Origin: an uncultured Collinsella sp.
Lineage (GTDB): Bacteria > Actinomycetota > Coriobacteriia > Coriobacteriales > Coriobacteriaceae
Assembly (NCBI GenBank): GCA_902494345.1
Contig: CABUSV010000009.1
Coordinates: 32,535 to 96,534, forward strand
Reading direction: 5' to 3'
Length of the DNA: 64,000 nt
Shown: positions 42,692 to 51,504 of the stretch, piece by piece
How the letters are laid out: each line of letters starts with the position of its first letter
How positions within the stretch are numbered: the first letter of the stretch is position 1
Translations under genes and position numbers: made by a program
The notes under the pieces: generated by a model
What the model was told of the DNA's origin: nothing
Seen by the model: the letters and a program-made list of their open reading frames with translations, nothing else
The model's database searches: none

Positions 42692-42790
42692 GCGGGCAGC
42701 TGCCGTGGCAAGGTGGTGCGAAAGAGGAGCGAAGCGTACTTTGGTACGCGAGCGACGGCTTGAGCGCCAGATTGCCCGGCAGATGCCCGC
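42692..42790. repeat. Long variable-arm hairpin element, copy 4 (inside the PTS operon)
   Basis: Arms 42692-42711 and 42772-42790 pair over 19 bp with one bulge and one mismatch. The interior contains GCGTAC-TTTG-GTACGC and the GCGAAAGAGGAGCG segment that resembles GCGCAAGACGG of copy 5 and ACGCAAGAAGC of copy 2. This is the only copy between two genes of one operon. Confidence 0.65.
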
Positions 42791-42804
42791 GCAGTGTCGA
42801 CCGG

Positions 42805-42828
42805 TCCGGCGTTTGTCAAAACGCCGGA
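42805..42828 (-). terminator. Hairpin after the GatZ-type gene
   Basis: TCCGGCGTTT and AAACGCCGGA pair around GTCA, six bases after the gene. It has no long T run on the minus strand, so partial termination or 3'-end protection within the operon is likely. Confidence 0.6.
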
Positions 42829-42833
42829 ACTAC

Positions 42834-44108
42834 CTAGTCCTCGAGAGCCTTCTCGATACGGCTCGTGACGCCCTTGAGGTTAAGGCCGACGACGTACTGC
42901 TTGATCGGGCGCTTGATGTGCTCGATCACAAAGCGCTTGCCGTCGATGTCCTGGGCAGCGAGGTTGCGATAGAGTTTCTCGACCTGCTCCTTGACCTCGG
43001 GATCGTTAAAGGCGTAGTGGCCGGAGACATCCAGAATCTTCAGGCTGAGCTCGTCGTCAGCCAGAATGTCGTCAACCTGCAGGTTAACGTCGTCGCCGGT
43101 CATCCACTTGCGCCAACGCTCGGTCTTGATAGCCTTGACCAGCAGCGTGTGATACAGGTCGGAGGGATCGTCGCACAGGCCGTTGTCGACCAGAATCTGC
43201 TCGGTAGCGCAGAGCTTGAGGTAGGCGCGGGTCTCCTCGGTGCCGTACTGAGGGGCGACATTGGAGGCCGTCACGTGAGCCGGGATGTGCTCGAGCAGCG
43301 TCGCGTCGTCCAGGTAGTCGGCGTTGTGCTCCTTCAGGCCCACGCCGTAGCGCTTTGCCATGTCGGCGAGCTCGCGGGCGTTCTTAAAGTTGTAATGGCC
43401 GACCTGCTCGGTCCAACGGGTAAGCGTGCCGGTCTGACCGACGATAAAGGTGGGCATGGGGCAGCCGCGCTTCTCGAGCTCGGGCTGCAGCTGAGAAATG
43501 AACTCCTCGTACTTATCGGTAGAGGTCAAGCCGCCATTGGTCTCCTCGGTACCGACCTCATAGGCGACCTCGGGCAGGTTATGCTCGCGACGGTGCTGCT
43601 CAAGGTAGTCGATAAGATCGATCGTGCGGCGAAGCACCACGTCGAGCGGAATAACCTTGCCGATCTGATAGGGGTCCTTGGTGGGGTCGACCATCAGCAG
43701 GTCAAAGCCTGCCTCCATGTCGGCGACGAAGGACTTGCGGGCGAGCTCCATGGCCTCGTCCTCGGGCAGGTGGGCGTTACGCTCCTCGTCGCGCTGCCAC
43801 GGACCGCCGTGATCGCGGCACAGGTAGTACGGGCCGGTGTAACCCACCTCGTCGGCGACCTTCTTGATGTCGGCGGCAAAGCGCGTCTGGTCCCAACCGT
43901 TGACGTAGCCGGCGCCCATCTCGTCCATATCGACCTGGTTGCGGCTGGCGATAAACATGGGCGGGAAATCCTCGTCCTTGGCAAGCTCGAACACGGCCTG
44001 AATCAGGTTGGGGCTCATGGGGCCAATGCCGACCATGGTTGCGTGATCGCCGCTATCCTGCAGCTTGAGCATGCCCTGAACGGCCTGGCGGATGGTGAGG
44101 TTGGACAT
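42834..44108 (-). CDS. gatZ: Tagatose-1,6-bisphosphate aldolase-type subunit (GatZ/KbaZ family)
   Basis: The 424-residue protein is a full-length GatZ/KbaZ (Tagatose_6_P_K) family member: MEAGFDLLMVDPTKDP, YEVGTEETNGGLTS, FIVGQTGTLTRWTEQVGHYN and GVGLKEHNADYLDD are recognisable. In E. coli the family member is a non-catalytic partner of the class II aldolase GatY/KbaY in galactitol and N-acetylgalactosamine use. No GatY/KbaY-type gene is in this operon. The protein may therefore work alone or with a distant partner, and its substrate may differ. A 144-bp leader with a possible pseudoknot separates it from the EIIBC gene. Confidence 0.9.
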   Translation of the reverse strand: MSNLTIRQAVQGMLKLQDSGDHATMVGIGPMSPNLIQAVFELAKDEDFPPMFIASRNQVDMDEMGAGYVNGWDQTRFAADIKKVADEVGYTGPYYLCRDHGGPWQRDEERNAHLPEDEAMELARKSFVADMEAGFDLLMVDPTKDPYQIGKVIPLDVVLRRTIDLIDYLEQHRREHNLPEVAYEVGTEETNGGLTSTDKYEEFISQLQPELEKRGCPMPTFIVGQTGTLTRWTEQVGHYNFKNARELADMAKRYGVGLKEHNADYLDDATLLEHIPAHVTASNVAPQYGTEETRAYLKLCATEQILVDNGLCDDPSDLYHTLLVKAIKTERWRKWMTGDDVNLQVDDILADDELSLKILDVSGHYAFNDPEVKEQVEKLYRNLAAQDIDGKRFVIEHIKRPIKQYVVGLNLKGVTSRIEKALED

Positions 44109-44177
44109 TTCGTTCTCCTTCTCCAGAGGATTTTTGACAAAAGTTCCCTGGGACCCAGATGCGGGCCCTATCAGTAC

Positions 44178-44238
44178 GGATGGATTTTGTTGTGTAGGGG
44201 CGGTTGTGCGGAGTCAAATCCATCCCTCCGCACAACCG
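44178..44238 (-). promoter_or_regulatory. Possible pseudoknot/switch between EIIBC and GatZ-type genes
   Basis: In the minus-strand RNA, a 13-bp perfect stem (44238-44226 with 44213-44201) has a 12-base loop. Ten of the loop bases (44225-44216, GGATGGATTT) are exactly complementary to a downstream segment (44187-44178, AAATCCATCC). Stem and loop pairing can form a pseudoknot or exclude each other. The position between two operon genes suggests control of relative expression. Confidence 0.55.
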
Positions 44239-44252
44239 GAGTCCTTAAAGGT

Positions 44253-45725
44253 TTACTTGGCCTGCTTATCGAGCGTGGGCTTCATGGCAATCAGGATTGC
44301 AGCGGCGACCACGGAGCCAATCACGATGTCCAGGCAGAACAGCGCGACGTTGTTGGTGGCAAGGGCGACGATAAAGCCACCGTGCGGGACGTAGCAGTCG
44401 ATACCCTGGAAGGCGGCGAGCGCCGCACCCACGGCAGAGCCGATGCAGATGCCGGGCAGGGTGTGGCCAAGGTCCTTGACCGCGAAGGGGATAGCGCCCT
44501 CGGTAATGCCGATGCAGCCCATGAACAGTGCGGAGATACCCATCTGACGATCGGCGTCATCGAACTTATTCTTGGCGATGAGCGCAGCGAGGCCACAGGC
44601 GATCGGGGGAATGGCGACGGCGACGCGAAACATACCGTTAGGGCCGTAGATACCGGAGGCCATGATGGCCATAGTAAAGGTCGAAGCGGTCTTGTTGATG
44701 GGGCCACCCATATCGAAGGCGGTCATAACACCAATGACCAGGCCCAGGACGACGGCGGAGCCGCCCTGCAGGCTACCGAGCACGCTGGTGAGCCAATCCA
44801 TCACAAAGCCAAGCGGCGTGGCCAGGATGTAGATGTAGGCCATGCCCAGGACGAGCGAGGTCAGAATCGGGATGATCAGGATCGGCATGATGGTCTGGAT
44901 GGTGTTGTTGACCTTCCAGGTCTTCATCCAGCGGACAAAGTAACCGCAGATGACAGCCATGATCATGGCGCCCAAGAAGCCGGTCGAAACGCTGTTGCCA
45001 CTCGGGGTGACGACGGCGTTGTTGACCAAGTAGCCCAGGACGAAGCCAGGGGCAAGCGCGGGCTTGCCGGCCATCGAGTAGGCGATGTATGCCGCAAGCA
45101 CCGGAATCATCATAGAGATGCCGGCCATGCCGATGGTGTTAAGGCTCACCATCAACGGGTTGGTGACTTCCATACCGCTAGCACCAGCAGTACCGGATGC
45201 CAACGAGAAGGCGAGGAACACGCCACCGATAACGACAATGGGGATAAAATAGGAAACGCCGGTATTGAATGCATTGAGCAGCGTCTTGCCAGGATCGGCA
45301 AAGATAGACTGCTTGGACGCCGGTGTCGGGGCCTGCGGGGCAGCGGAGACGGCCTTCTTCTCTGCCTTGGCCTCGGCCTTGGGCGCGTCAACGGCGCCAC
45401 CCGTCGCCTTGATAATCTCAACAGCCTGGTCGATGATCTTGACCGGATCGGCGATCACGTCGGAAGTACCGACCTTGAGGAACTTGCCCTCGGCCATCTT
45501 CTGCTCAAAACGGTCCTCGTTCTCGACACCCACGTCGACGGACTCCAGGACTAGGTCGGCGGAGTCCACGTCTTCCTGCGTGAGCTCATTCTCGATACCC
45601 AGGCCACCCTGAGCCTCGACCTTGCACTCGATGCCACGGGCGGCGCATTCATCCTGAATCGCCTTCTGGGCCATATACGTGTGGGCGATACCCACGGTAC
45701 AGGCGGCAACGCCTACGATCTTCAT
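44253..45725 (-). CDS. PTS fructose-type EIIBC sugar permease
   Basis: The start ATG 45725 gives 490 residues. Residues 1-105 form the EIIB domain with the phosphocysteine C9 in AACTVGIAHTYMAQ (the usual CPTGIAHT has Thr-Val here). A Lys/Ala/Pro linker follows (about 108-140). The EIIC membrane domain (about 145-485) has DMGGPINKTASTF, GITEGAIPFAVKD and HGGFIVALATNN. It transports and phosphorylates a sugar or polyol of unknown identity. It is the first gene of the operon, with a divergent LacI regulator. Confidence 0.94.
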   Translation of the reverse strand: MKIVGVAACTVGIAHTYMAQKAIQDECAARGIECKVEAQGGLGIENELTQEDVDSADLVLESVDVGVENEDRFEQKMAEGKFLKVGTSDVIADPVKIIDQAVEIIKATGGAVDAPKAEAKAEKKAVSAAPQAPTPASKQSIFADPGKTLLNAFNTGVSYFIPIVVIGGVFLAFSLASGTAGASGMEVTNPLMVSLNTIGMAGISMMIPVLAAYIAYSMAGKPALAPGFVLGYLVNNAVVTPSGNSVSTGFLGAMIMAVICGYFVRWMKTWKVNNTIQTIMPILIIPILTSLVLGMAYIYILATPLGFVMDWLTSVLGSLQGGSAVVLGLVIGVMTAFDMGGPINKTASTFTMAIMASGIYGPNGMFRVAVAIPPIACGLAALIAKNKFDDADRQMGISALFMGCIGITEGAIPFAVKDLGHTLPGICIGSAVGAALAAFQGIDCYVPHGGFIVALATNNVALFCLDIVIGSVVAAAILIAMKPTLDKQAK

Positions 45726-45885
45726 TGCTTCCCTCTTTTCATAGAGTTGCGTGCGCAAGACACCGTTTGCGGAGGCCTCCGGAGCATCCCCTGCCGTTTG
45801 GACTTGCTGTCTTTTCGACAAGACCAATATAGGTGCTCGTTTTTCTTAATGCCAGCTTATTTCGGTAAACGCGCAGGTCAGAGCG

Positions 45886-45918
45886 TTGGTTATGCGATTT
45901 AGTTATGCGTTTAACCAA
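45886..45918. promoter_or_regulatory. Operator-like repeats between EIIBC and LacI genes
   Basis: TTGGTTA and TAACCAA close an inverted repeat that contains two direct GTTATGCG copies (45889-45896 and 45903-45910). GGTAAACGCG lies at 45864-45873. These are the best candidate LacI-family sites in the 415-bp divergent region 45726-46140, which shows no gene. Confidence 0.55.
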
Positions 45919-46140
45919 AAATGAATCCTGCGATTTTACCCTCGATTTCAAAAGTCAAGAAGTATTTGATTTTCTCGGTAGACGGCAGATACGCATGCCG
46001 GTCACAAATTTCGACCCCACCCGTATACCGCATTTGTTGCATACTCATATGAAAGGAAAAGGTCGCTCACCGAAGCGCATCCCTCACCAAGACTCAAAGT
46101 CATCATGTTGGAAAATGCTCATCTGTCGGAAGGAGTCGCT

Positions 46141-47151
46141 GTGGCAAAACAGCGCGTTACGATTGCAGACGTCGCTCGAGAGGCGGGAACCTCGACGGCA
46201 AGCGTCTCGTATTACCTCAACGACAAACGAGAAAAGCTTAGCGAGAAGACGCAGACAAAGATTGCGCGCGTCATCAAGGAACTCGGATACGTTCCCAACG
46301 CCCAAGCGCAAACGCTCACCGGCAAGCAGACCCACGTCATCGCCATCATCATTTTGGATAACACCAACAAATGGGCGGGGCTCGTTCTCAATGGCATGGA
46401 GCAGGTCATGCTCCCCGCGGGCTACCAGACGGTCGTTTGCACGAGCAACTTTAACCCCGAGACCGAGCTCATGTACGTCGACAAGATGCTCTCGCTGGGC
46501 GTCGATGGCTTTATTATCCAGCCCACGGCAAACTTCAAAGCCGTGCACGACCGCATTAGACGCGCCGGCAAGCCGGTCGTCTTTTTCGATGCGGCCATCT
46601 ATAGCCCAGGTACCAGCTGGATCAAAACCAACCTTTACGACGGCGTGTACAACGCCACGCAGGCACTCCTCGACGGCGGCTACGAAGATTTCTTTTCCAT
46701 TGCCGCCAACATGACCGAGATGCGCACCCGCATGGAGCGTTTTCAGGGGTATGCCGAGGCGCTGGCAGCGAACGGACAGCTCTACAAAGCCATCCCCATC
46801 GATCGCAACAAGCCGTCAATCAACGAGCTCACCGAATACTTTAAATACAAGTTCAACCCCGCCAAGCGCACACTCATCTTCGTACAAAACCAATGGGCAC
46901 TTCCCCGTGTCTACAAGGCCCTCCAGCCCATGGCCCATCTACTTCCGCAGCAAATAGGTCTTTTGGGACTCAACTGCGAAGACTGGACCAACCTCACCAC
47001 GCCGACCGTCTCCACCATCATCGAGCCCGTCGACCAGGAAGGTCGCGAAGCAGCCGAGATGCTGCTCGCCCTACTTGACGGCAGCAGCCAACCCGGCGAG
47101 CAGCGCATTCTCGAGTGCAAGCTCAACTGGCTCGACTCCACCTCGATCTAG
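46141..47151 (+). CDS. LacI family regulator of the PTS operon
   Basis: GTG 46141 is chosen because AAGGAG lies six bases before it and the LacI helix-turn-helix starts at once (MAKQRVTIADVAREAGTST). A frame from ATG 46105 would add twelve residues. The product is 336 residues, with DNA-binding domain and hinge about 1-60 (LSEKTQTKIARVIKELGYV then NAQAQTLTGKQTH) and a sugar-binding domain about 62-330. It is divergent from the EIIBC gene and probably represses the operon until a phosphorylated or free sugar binds. Confidence 0.92.
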   Translation: MAKQRVTIADVAREAGTSTASVSYYLNDKREKLSEKTQTKIARVIKELGYVPNAQAQTLTGKQTHVIAIIILDNTNKWAGLVLNGMEQVMLPAGYQTVVCTSNFNPETELMYVDKMLSLGVDGFIIQPTANFKAVHDRIRRAGKPVVFFDAAIYSPGTSWIKTNLYDGVYNATQALLDGGYEDFFSIAANMTEMRTRMERFQGYAEALAANGQLYKAIPIDRNKPSINELTEYFKYKFNPAKRTLIFVQNQWALPRVYKALQPMAHLLPQQIGLLGLNCEDWTNLTTPTVSTIIEPVDQEGREAAEMLLALLDGSSQPGEQRILECKLNWLDSTSI

Positions 47152-47270
47152 ACCGCGGGACAAATTAATCAGTAGCGTCTATCCCAAATCTTAAGTATTT
47201 GTTCGATAGAACGACTCCTGCCGGCTCCTGCTAGACTGGTAGATTCCCAACCGTCCATCCAGGAGCCGCA

Positions 47271-48239
47271 ATGTCGCGCAAGTCCGCCTACAAGCAAGTA
47301 CTTTCCATCGGCACCGCCGTGGTGCTGGGGTTTGCGTTGTTCACAGGGTCGCTCGACGGAGCGCCCAAGTTGTTGTCGCCGCAAAGCGATGAGCAGGCGA
47401 CGGCTCTGGCCGAAAAACAAAACGAGAGTCCCAGCCGCACCGACGACGAGGCAGACCTGGTTGCCCGGCTCGAATCGGGAACAGCAAGCTCCGAGGACTC
47501 CGGCGATGGCTCCGAATCCACCGCGACCAACACCAACGGCAACGTTGCCTCCGCGGACAGTGCCGCCACCCCCATCGACGAGGTGGAAAACCCTGACCTC
47601 AACCGCGCCCGTGGCGTATATTTCAGCAGCGTTCCCGACTACGCCGGCAATCCCTACGTTGCCCTTCGCGCCGACAGCACGCACCCGCTCGGCACGCCGT
47701 CGTTCACGCTTGACGAGTATGAACGTGCCACCGAAGAAGGCTGCTTTAAGAAATTCTCCAAGCTCGACAGCTTGGGCCGCACTCGCAAGGCGCTCGCCTG
47801 CGTAGGCCCCGAGTCGCTCGGACAGGGCAAGCGCGGAGATATCTCGCGTATCCACCCCGCCGGATGGCACCAGCAGCGCTACGACTTTATTCCAAGCCAG
47901 AGCCTCTACAACCGCTGCCACCTCATCGCCTGGTCGCTCTGCGGCGAAAACGCCAACCGCAAAAATCTCCTCACCGGCACGCGCTATCTCAACGAGACGG
48001 GCATGCTACCGTTTGAAGAGCAGATCCTCGACTACATCCGCGACACGGGCAACCATGTGCTCTACCGCGTCACGCCCATGTACAACGAAGAGGAACTCGT
48101 CTGTCGTGGCGTTCGTCTGGAAGCACAATCGATCGAGGACCACGGCAAGACCCTCTGCTTCCACGTGTACTGCTACAACCTGCAGCCGCACGTGCAGATC
48201 GACTACGCCACCGGCCGCAATCAGGCCTCGGGGGACTAG
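47271..48239 (+). CDS. Secreted or anchored DNA/RNA non-specific endonuclease
   Basis: The 322-residue protein starts at ATG 47271 behind AGGAG. Residues 1-25 are a signal peptide or uncleaved anchor. About 45-105 is a Ser/Glu/Thr-rich linker. About 115-310 is a beta-beta-alpha-metal nuclease domain like streptococcal EndA/DNA-entry nucleases. The catalytic region is YNRCHLIAWSLCGENANRKNLL with H217 as the general base and N232 as a likely metal ligand; R-C-H replaces the common R-G-H. Such enzymes cut DNA and RNA outside the cell for nutrition, transformation or escape from DNA traps. Role here is unassigned. Confidence 0.88.
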   Translation: MSRKSAYKQVLSIGTAVVLGFALFTGSLDGAPKLLSPQSDEQATALAEKQNESPSRTDDEADLVARLESGTASSEDSGDGSESTATNTNGNVASADSAATPIDEVENPDLNRARGVYFSSVPDYAGNPYVALRADSTHPLGTPSFTLDEYERATEEGCFKKFSKLDSLGRTRKALACVGPESLGQGKRGDISRIHPAGWHQQRYDFIPSQSLYNRCHLIAWSLCGENANRKNLLTGTRYLNETGMLPFEEQILDYIRDTGNHVLYRVTPMYNEEELVCRGVRLEAQSIEDHGKTLCFHVYCYNLQPHVQIDYATGRNQASGD

Positions 48240-48287
48240 CCCCGAGCCACGACAAGAACCGATTTGCAACCCCGCTGGGGATCAAAA

Positions 48288-48319
48288 AGGGCCGCCCTGG
48301 ATTGCCCAGAGCGGCCCTT
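48288..48319 (-). terminator. Terminator after the EF-G-like gene (convergent with the nuclease)
   Basis: AAGGGCCGC pairs with GCGGCCCTT; on the minus strand the stem is followed by TTTTT. Confidence 0.85.
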
Positions 48320-48353
48320 ACATCGGCATATATGTTGCAGGCAAAGTCACGCG

Positions 48354-50429
48354 CTACTTGGCGCGACCCTCCTCATAGCGCTCGACCAGCTTGGCCTGAA
48401 CGTCATAAGGCACCTGTTCATAGCCAGCGGGCTTCATGGTAAAGTCGCCCGTGCCGCGCGTGATAGAGCGCAGGCGCGTCGAATAATCCGTCAGCTCGGC
48501 CAGCGGCGCCTGGGCAATGACCACGGTATCGCCGCGCTCATCGGTCTCCATACCCGTCACGCGACCGCGCGAGGCCGAGATGTCGCCCATCACGGCGCCG
48601 GCGTAGCTCTCGGGGATAGTCACCGTGATTTCCTCGATGGGCTCCAGCACCACCGGGTCGGCATCGGCGCATGCCTTGCGCAGACCGATGCGAGCCGCCG
48701 CGCGGAACGCCATCTCGTTGGAGTCGACGCTATGATACGAGCCGTCATACACAGCCACGCGAATGCCCGTGAGCGGGTAGCCGGCAATGATGCCGTCCTT
48801 CATGGTCTCCTGGACACCCTTGTCCACAGCGGGGATCAGCGAGCGCGGGATGCGGCCACCCACGACCTCGTCAACAAACTCATAGCCGTCGCTCGTGCCG
48901 TCGGGCCCAATGAGCGGCTCCACGCGCAGCCAGCAGTCGCCGTACTGACCGGCGCCGCCGGTCTGCTTCTTGTGGCGACCCTGGGCGCTTGCCGTGCGGC
49001 GGATGGTCTCGCGATACGGAATGCGAATCGGCACGCTCTTTGCCACAACCTTGGTACGGTCCTCCAAACGGTTGAGCAGCACCGAAACCTGCGCCTCACC
49101 CACGGCGGAGATGATAGTCTGGCCCGTCTCCTCGTCGCGGTCGATGCTCATGGTCGGATCGGCCTTGCAAGCCTTCTCGATAAACGTGTAGAGCTTCTCT
49201 TCGTCGCCGCGATTCTCGGCCTCGATGGCAATGCGGTACTGCGAGTTGGGGAACTTAAACGCCGCAGCCTCGACCTTGCCGGTAATCGAGAGCGTATCGC
49301 CCGTCTCGGCCGCCAGCTTGGGTGCCACGATAATGTCGCCGGCATAGGCGTGACCGACCTCGGTCATGTCGCGGCCGCACATCACATACAGGTGAGCCAG
49401 ACGCTCGCCCTTGCGGGTACGCGCGTTGATCAGCTCAAGACCCGGCTCAAGCGTACCCGTCAGCACCTTGATAAAGCTGATGCGACCCTGCTGCGGATCG
49501 GCCAGGGTCTTAAACACAAACGCCACCGGGCGGTCATCGTCACTCGAGATCTTGAGCGAATCGCCGTCGATGAGCGGCATCTCGCCGTAGTCGGTCGGCG
49601 CCGGGAAGTACGTGGCGATGTCGTCCATCAGCGAGTTGACGCCCTGCTCCTTAATGCAATCGCCCGCAAAGACCGGCACAAAGATGCGCTCGGCAATCGC
49701 CTTCGACAGCAGGCCCTCAAGCTCCTCCTGCGTCAGCGTCTCCTCGCCTTCCAGGTACTTCATCATCAGCTCATCGTCAGCCTCGGCCACCAGCTCGCAC
49801 AGATGGTCATGGGCTTCCTCGGCCTGGACACGATACTCCTCGGGAATCTCCGACTCAACGGCTTCGGTGCCGTTGCAGTGGCGCGCCTTCATGCGCACCA
49901 GGTCGATGATGCCGTCAAAGTCCTCGCCCTCGCCCCAGGGAAGGGTCACGGCGCCCAAGCGCGTGCCAAAGCGCTCTTGCAGCAGGTCCATCGTGGTCGC
50001 AAAGCTGGCCTCGGAGCGCGACAGGCGGTTTACGAACACCGCACGCGCCAGGCGCAGGTCCTCGGCGGCATACCAGAGCTTAACCGTTGTAGGCTGTGGG
50101 CCGGCCTCGGCGTCGACCACAAACAGAGCCGTCTCGCAGACGCTCATCGCGGCAAAGGCGTCGCCGATAAAATCGGGGTAGCACGGGGCATCGAGCACAT
50201 TGATGCGCGCGCCCTTCCAGTCGATCGGCGCAATGGTCGTCGAGATGGAAAACGCACGCTTGACCTCTTCGGGGTCATAGTCGAGCGTGGGCTTGGTGCC
50301 GTCGTGGCCGCCCAGGCGGGCGGTCTTGCCGGAAAGGTGGAGCATGGCTTCGGCGAGTGAAGTCTTGCCCACCCCGCCTTGGCCTACGAGCACCACGTTC
50401 CTTACGTTACCGGTCTTGGGAGCACCCAT
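48354..50429 (-). CDS. EF-G-like translational GTPase with degenerate G4 motif
   Basis: The 691-residue protein (ATG 50429, MGAPKTGNVRNVVLVGQGG) has all EF-G domains. G1 is GQGGVGKT, but G3 is DAPCYPDF (DAPG normally) and the expected NKxD of G4 is NRLS. Domain IV has GGAGQYGDCWLRVEPL and the C-terminal domain ends with MKPAGYEQVP. This pattern fits the actinobacterial EF-G-like group (often called EF-G2), not the housekeeping FusA, which would sit next to rpsL, rpsG and tuf. Guanine specificity may be reduced by the lost NKxD. The function of the group is unsettled. An upstream extension to 50540 lacks family similarity. Confidence 0.9.
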   Translation of the reverse strand: MGAPKTGNVRNVVLVGQGGVGKTSLAEAMLHLSGKTARLGGHDGTKPTLDYDPEEVKRAFSISTTIAPIDWKGARINVLDAPCYPDFIGDAFAAMSVCETALFVVDAEAGPQPTTVKLWYAAEDLRLARAVFVNRLSRSEASFATTMDLLQERFGTRLGAVTLPWGEGEDFDGIIDLVRMKARHCNGTEAVESEIPEEYRVQAEEAHDHLCELVAEADDELMMKYLEGEETLTQEELEGLLSKAIAERIFVPVFAGDCIKEQGVNSLMDDIATYFPAPTDYGEMPLIDGDSLKISSDDDRPVAFVFKTLADPQQGRISFIKVLTGTLEPGLELINARTRKGERLAHLYVMCGRDMTEVGHAYAGDIIVAPKLAAETGDTLSITGKVEAAAFKFPNSQYRIAIEAENRGDEEKLYTFIEKACKADPTMSIDRDEETGQTIISAVGEAQVSVLLNRLEDRTKVVAKSVPIRIPYRETIRRTASAQGRHKKQTGGAGQYGDCWLRVEPLIGPDGTSDGYEFVDEVVGGRIPRSLIPAVDKGVQETMKDGIIAGYPLTGIRVAVYDGSYHSVDSNEMAFRAAARIGLRKACADADPVVLEPIEEITVTIPESYAGAVMGDISASRGRVTGMETDERGDTVVIAQAPLAELTDYSTRLRSITRGTGDFTMKPAGYEQVPYDVQAKLVERYEEGRAK

Positions 50430-50672
50430 GATGACCTCCTTGCAGGGCCGCGCGCATTGCGCGACGCCAACGGGGAGAGTTCGCGGTCGGTGCCATCCCG
50501 GGAGCAGCATGGTCGGCAGCCGAGCCGACTCACCCTCCAAATGTCCTATGCCACCACCCTACCCTCACGGGCGACCGTCCATGCACACCTTTCGGCACAC
50601 GTATGAATACAGGCGGCGAGAGGAAGAGACAAGCTTGTGAGGCGATTATTGAACCCCGTCGATGCAAACAAA

Positions 50673-50706
50673 AAGCCGCCACAGACCGTAAGACCTGCGG
50701 CGGCTT
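50673..50706 (-). terminator. Terminator after the amino-acid ABC operon
   Basis: AAGCCGCC pairs with GGCGGCTT; the minus strand continues TTTTTGTTTG. Confidence 0.85.
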
Positions 50707-50739
50707 CGCCTCAATTAATAGTTGAGTAAATACCTGAGC

Positions 50740-51504
50740 CTATCCCTCTATGCGGCTCAAGAACTCACGCGTGCGCTGCTCGCGCGGATGGTCGATAACC
50801 TGCTCGGCAGGACCCTCCTCGACAATACGACCGCCGTCCATAAAGACCACGCGGTCGGCAACATCGCGCGCAAACTGCATTGCGTGGGTCACGATCACCA
50901 TCGTCATATTCTGCGCAGCGAGGTCCTTAATGACACGCAGCACCTCGGCCGTCAGCTCGGGGTCGAGCGCCGAGGTCGGCTCGTCAAAGAACAGGATCTC
51001 CGGGTCGAGCGCTAGGGCGCGGGCAATACTCACGCGCTGCTGCTGACCGCCCGAAAGCTCACATGGCACCTTGTTCTCGTTGCCCGTAAGCCCCATCTGC
51101 GCGATCAACTCGCCCGCACGAGCTTCCGCCTGCTCGCGCGGGCGCTTAAGCACGCGGATCGGCGCGTCGATGATGTTTTTCATCACGGTATAGTGCGGGA
51201 ACAGGTTGTAATTTTGGAACACCAGACCGAATCGCGAGCGCGCCTGCTTGGGCACATCGCCCTTCGCATAGACCGCGCCCGAACCCGCATCCGTCGCAAC
51301 GGCAAGGTCACCAAACGAGAGCGAGCCTCCGTCGAGTGTCTCGAGCAGCGTGGCACACCGCAGCAGCGTGGACTTGCCGCCACCCGAAGGCCCGATAATC
51401 GCCACGACCTCGCCACGCTTCACCTCAAGCGAGATATCCTTGAGCACCTCATTGCCGCCAAACGCCTTACGTGCGTTTTCGATTTTCATCACTGAGTTAG
51501 TCAT
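50740..51504 (-). CDS. Polar amino-acid ABC transporter, ATP-binding subunit
   Basis: ATG 51504 (MTNSVMKIENARKAF) overlaps the permease stop by eight bases. The 254-residue ATPase shows Walker A GPSGGGKST, Q-loop FQNYNLFPHYTVMKN, signature LSGGQQQRVSIARAL, Walker B ILFFDEPTSALDPEL and the H-loop VTHAM. The PTSALDPEL and FPH-TVMKN forms are typical of GlnQ/HisP-type amino-acid importers. A short acidic insertion after residue 65 (TDAGSGAVYAKGD) is unusual. It is the last gene of a three-gene import operon. Confidence 0.95.
   Translation of the reverse strand: MTNSVMKIENARKAFGGNEVLKDISLEVKRGEVVAIIGPSGGGKSTLLRCATLLETLDGGSLSFGDLAVATDAGSGAVYAKGDVPKQARSRFGLVFQNYNLFPHYTVMKNIIDAPIRVLKRPREQAEARAGELIAQMGLTGNENKVPCELSGGQQQRVSIARALALDPEILFFDEPTSALDPELTAEVLRVIKDLAAQNMTMVIVTHAMQFARDVADRVVFMDGGRIVEEGPAEQVIDHPREQRTREFLSRIEG

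Noticed and set aside
42705..45554. A 949-codon plus-strand frame opposite the GatZ-type and EIIBC genes
   Set aside because: It covers an intergenic hairpin and two real genes on the minus strand; the composition is that of a shadow frame.
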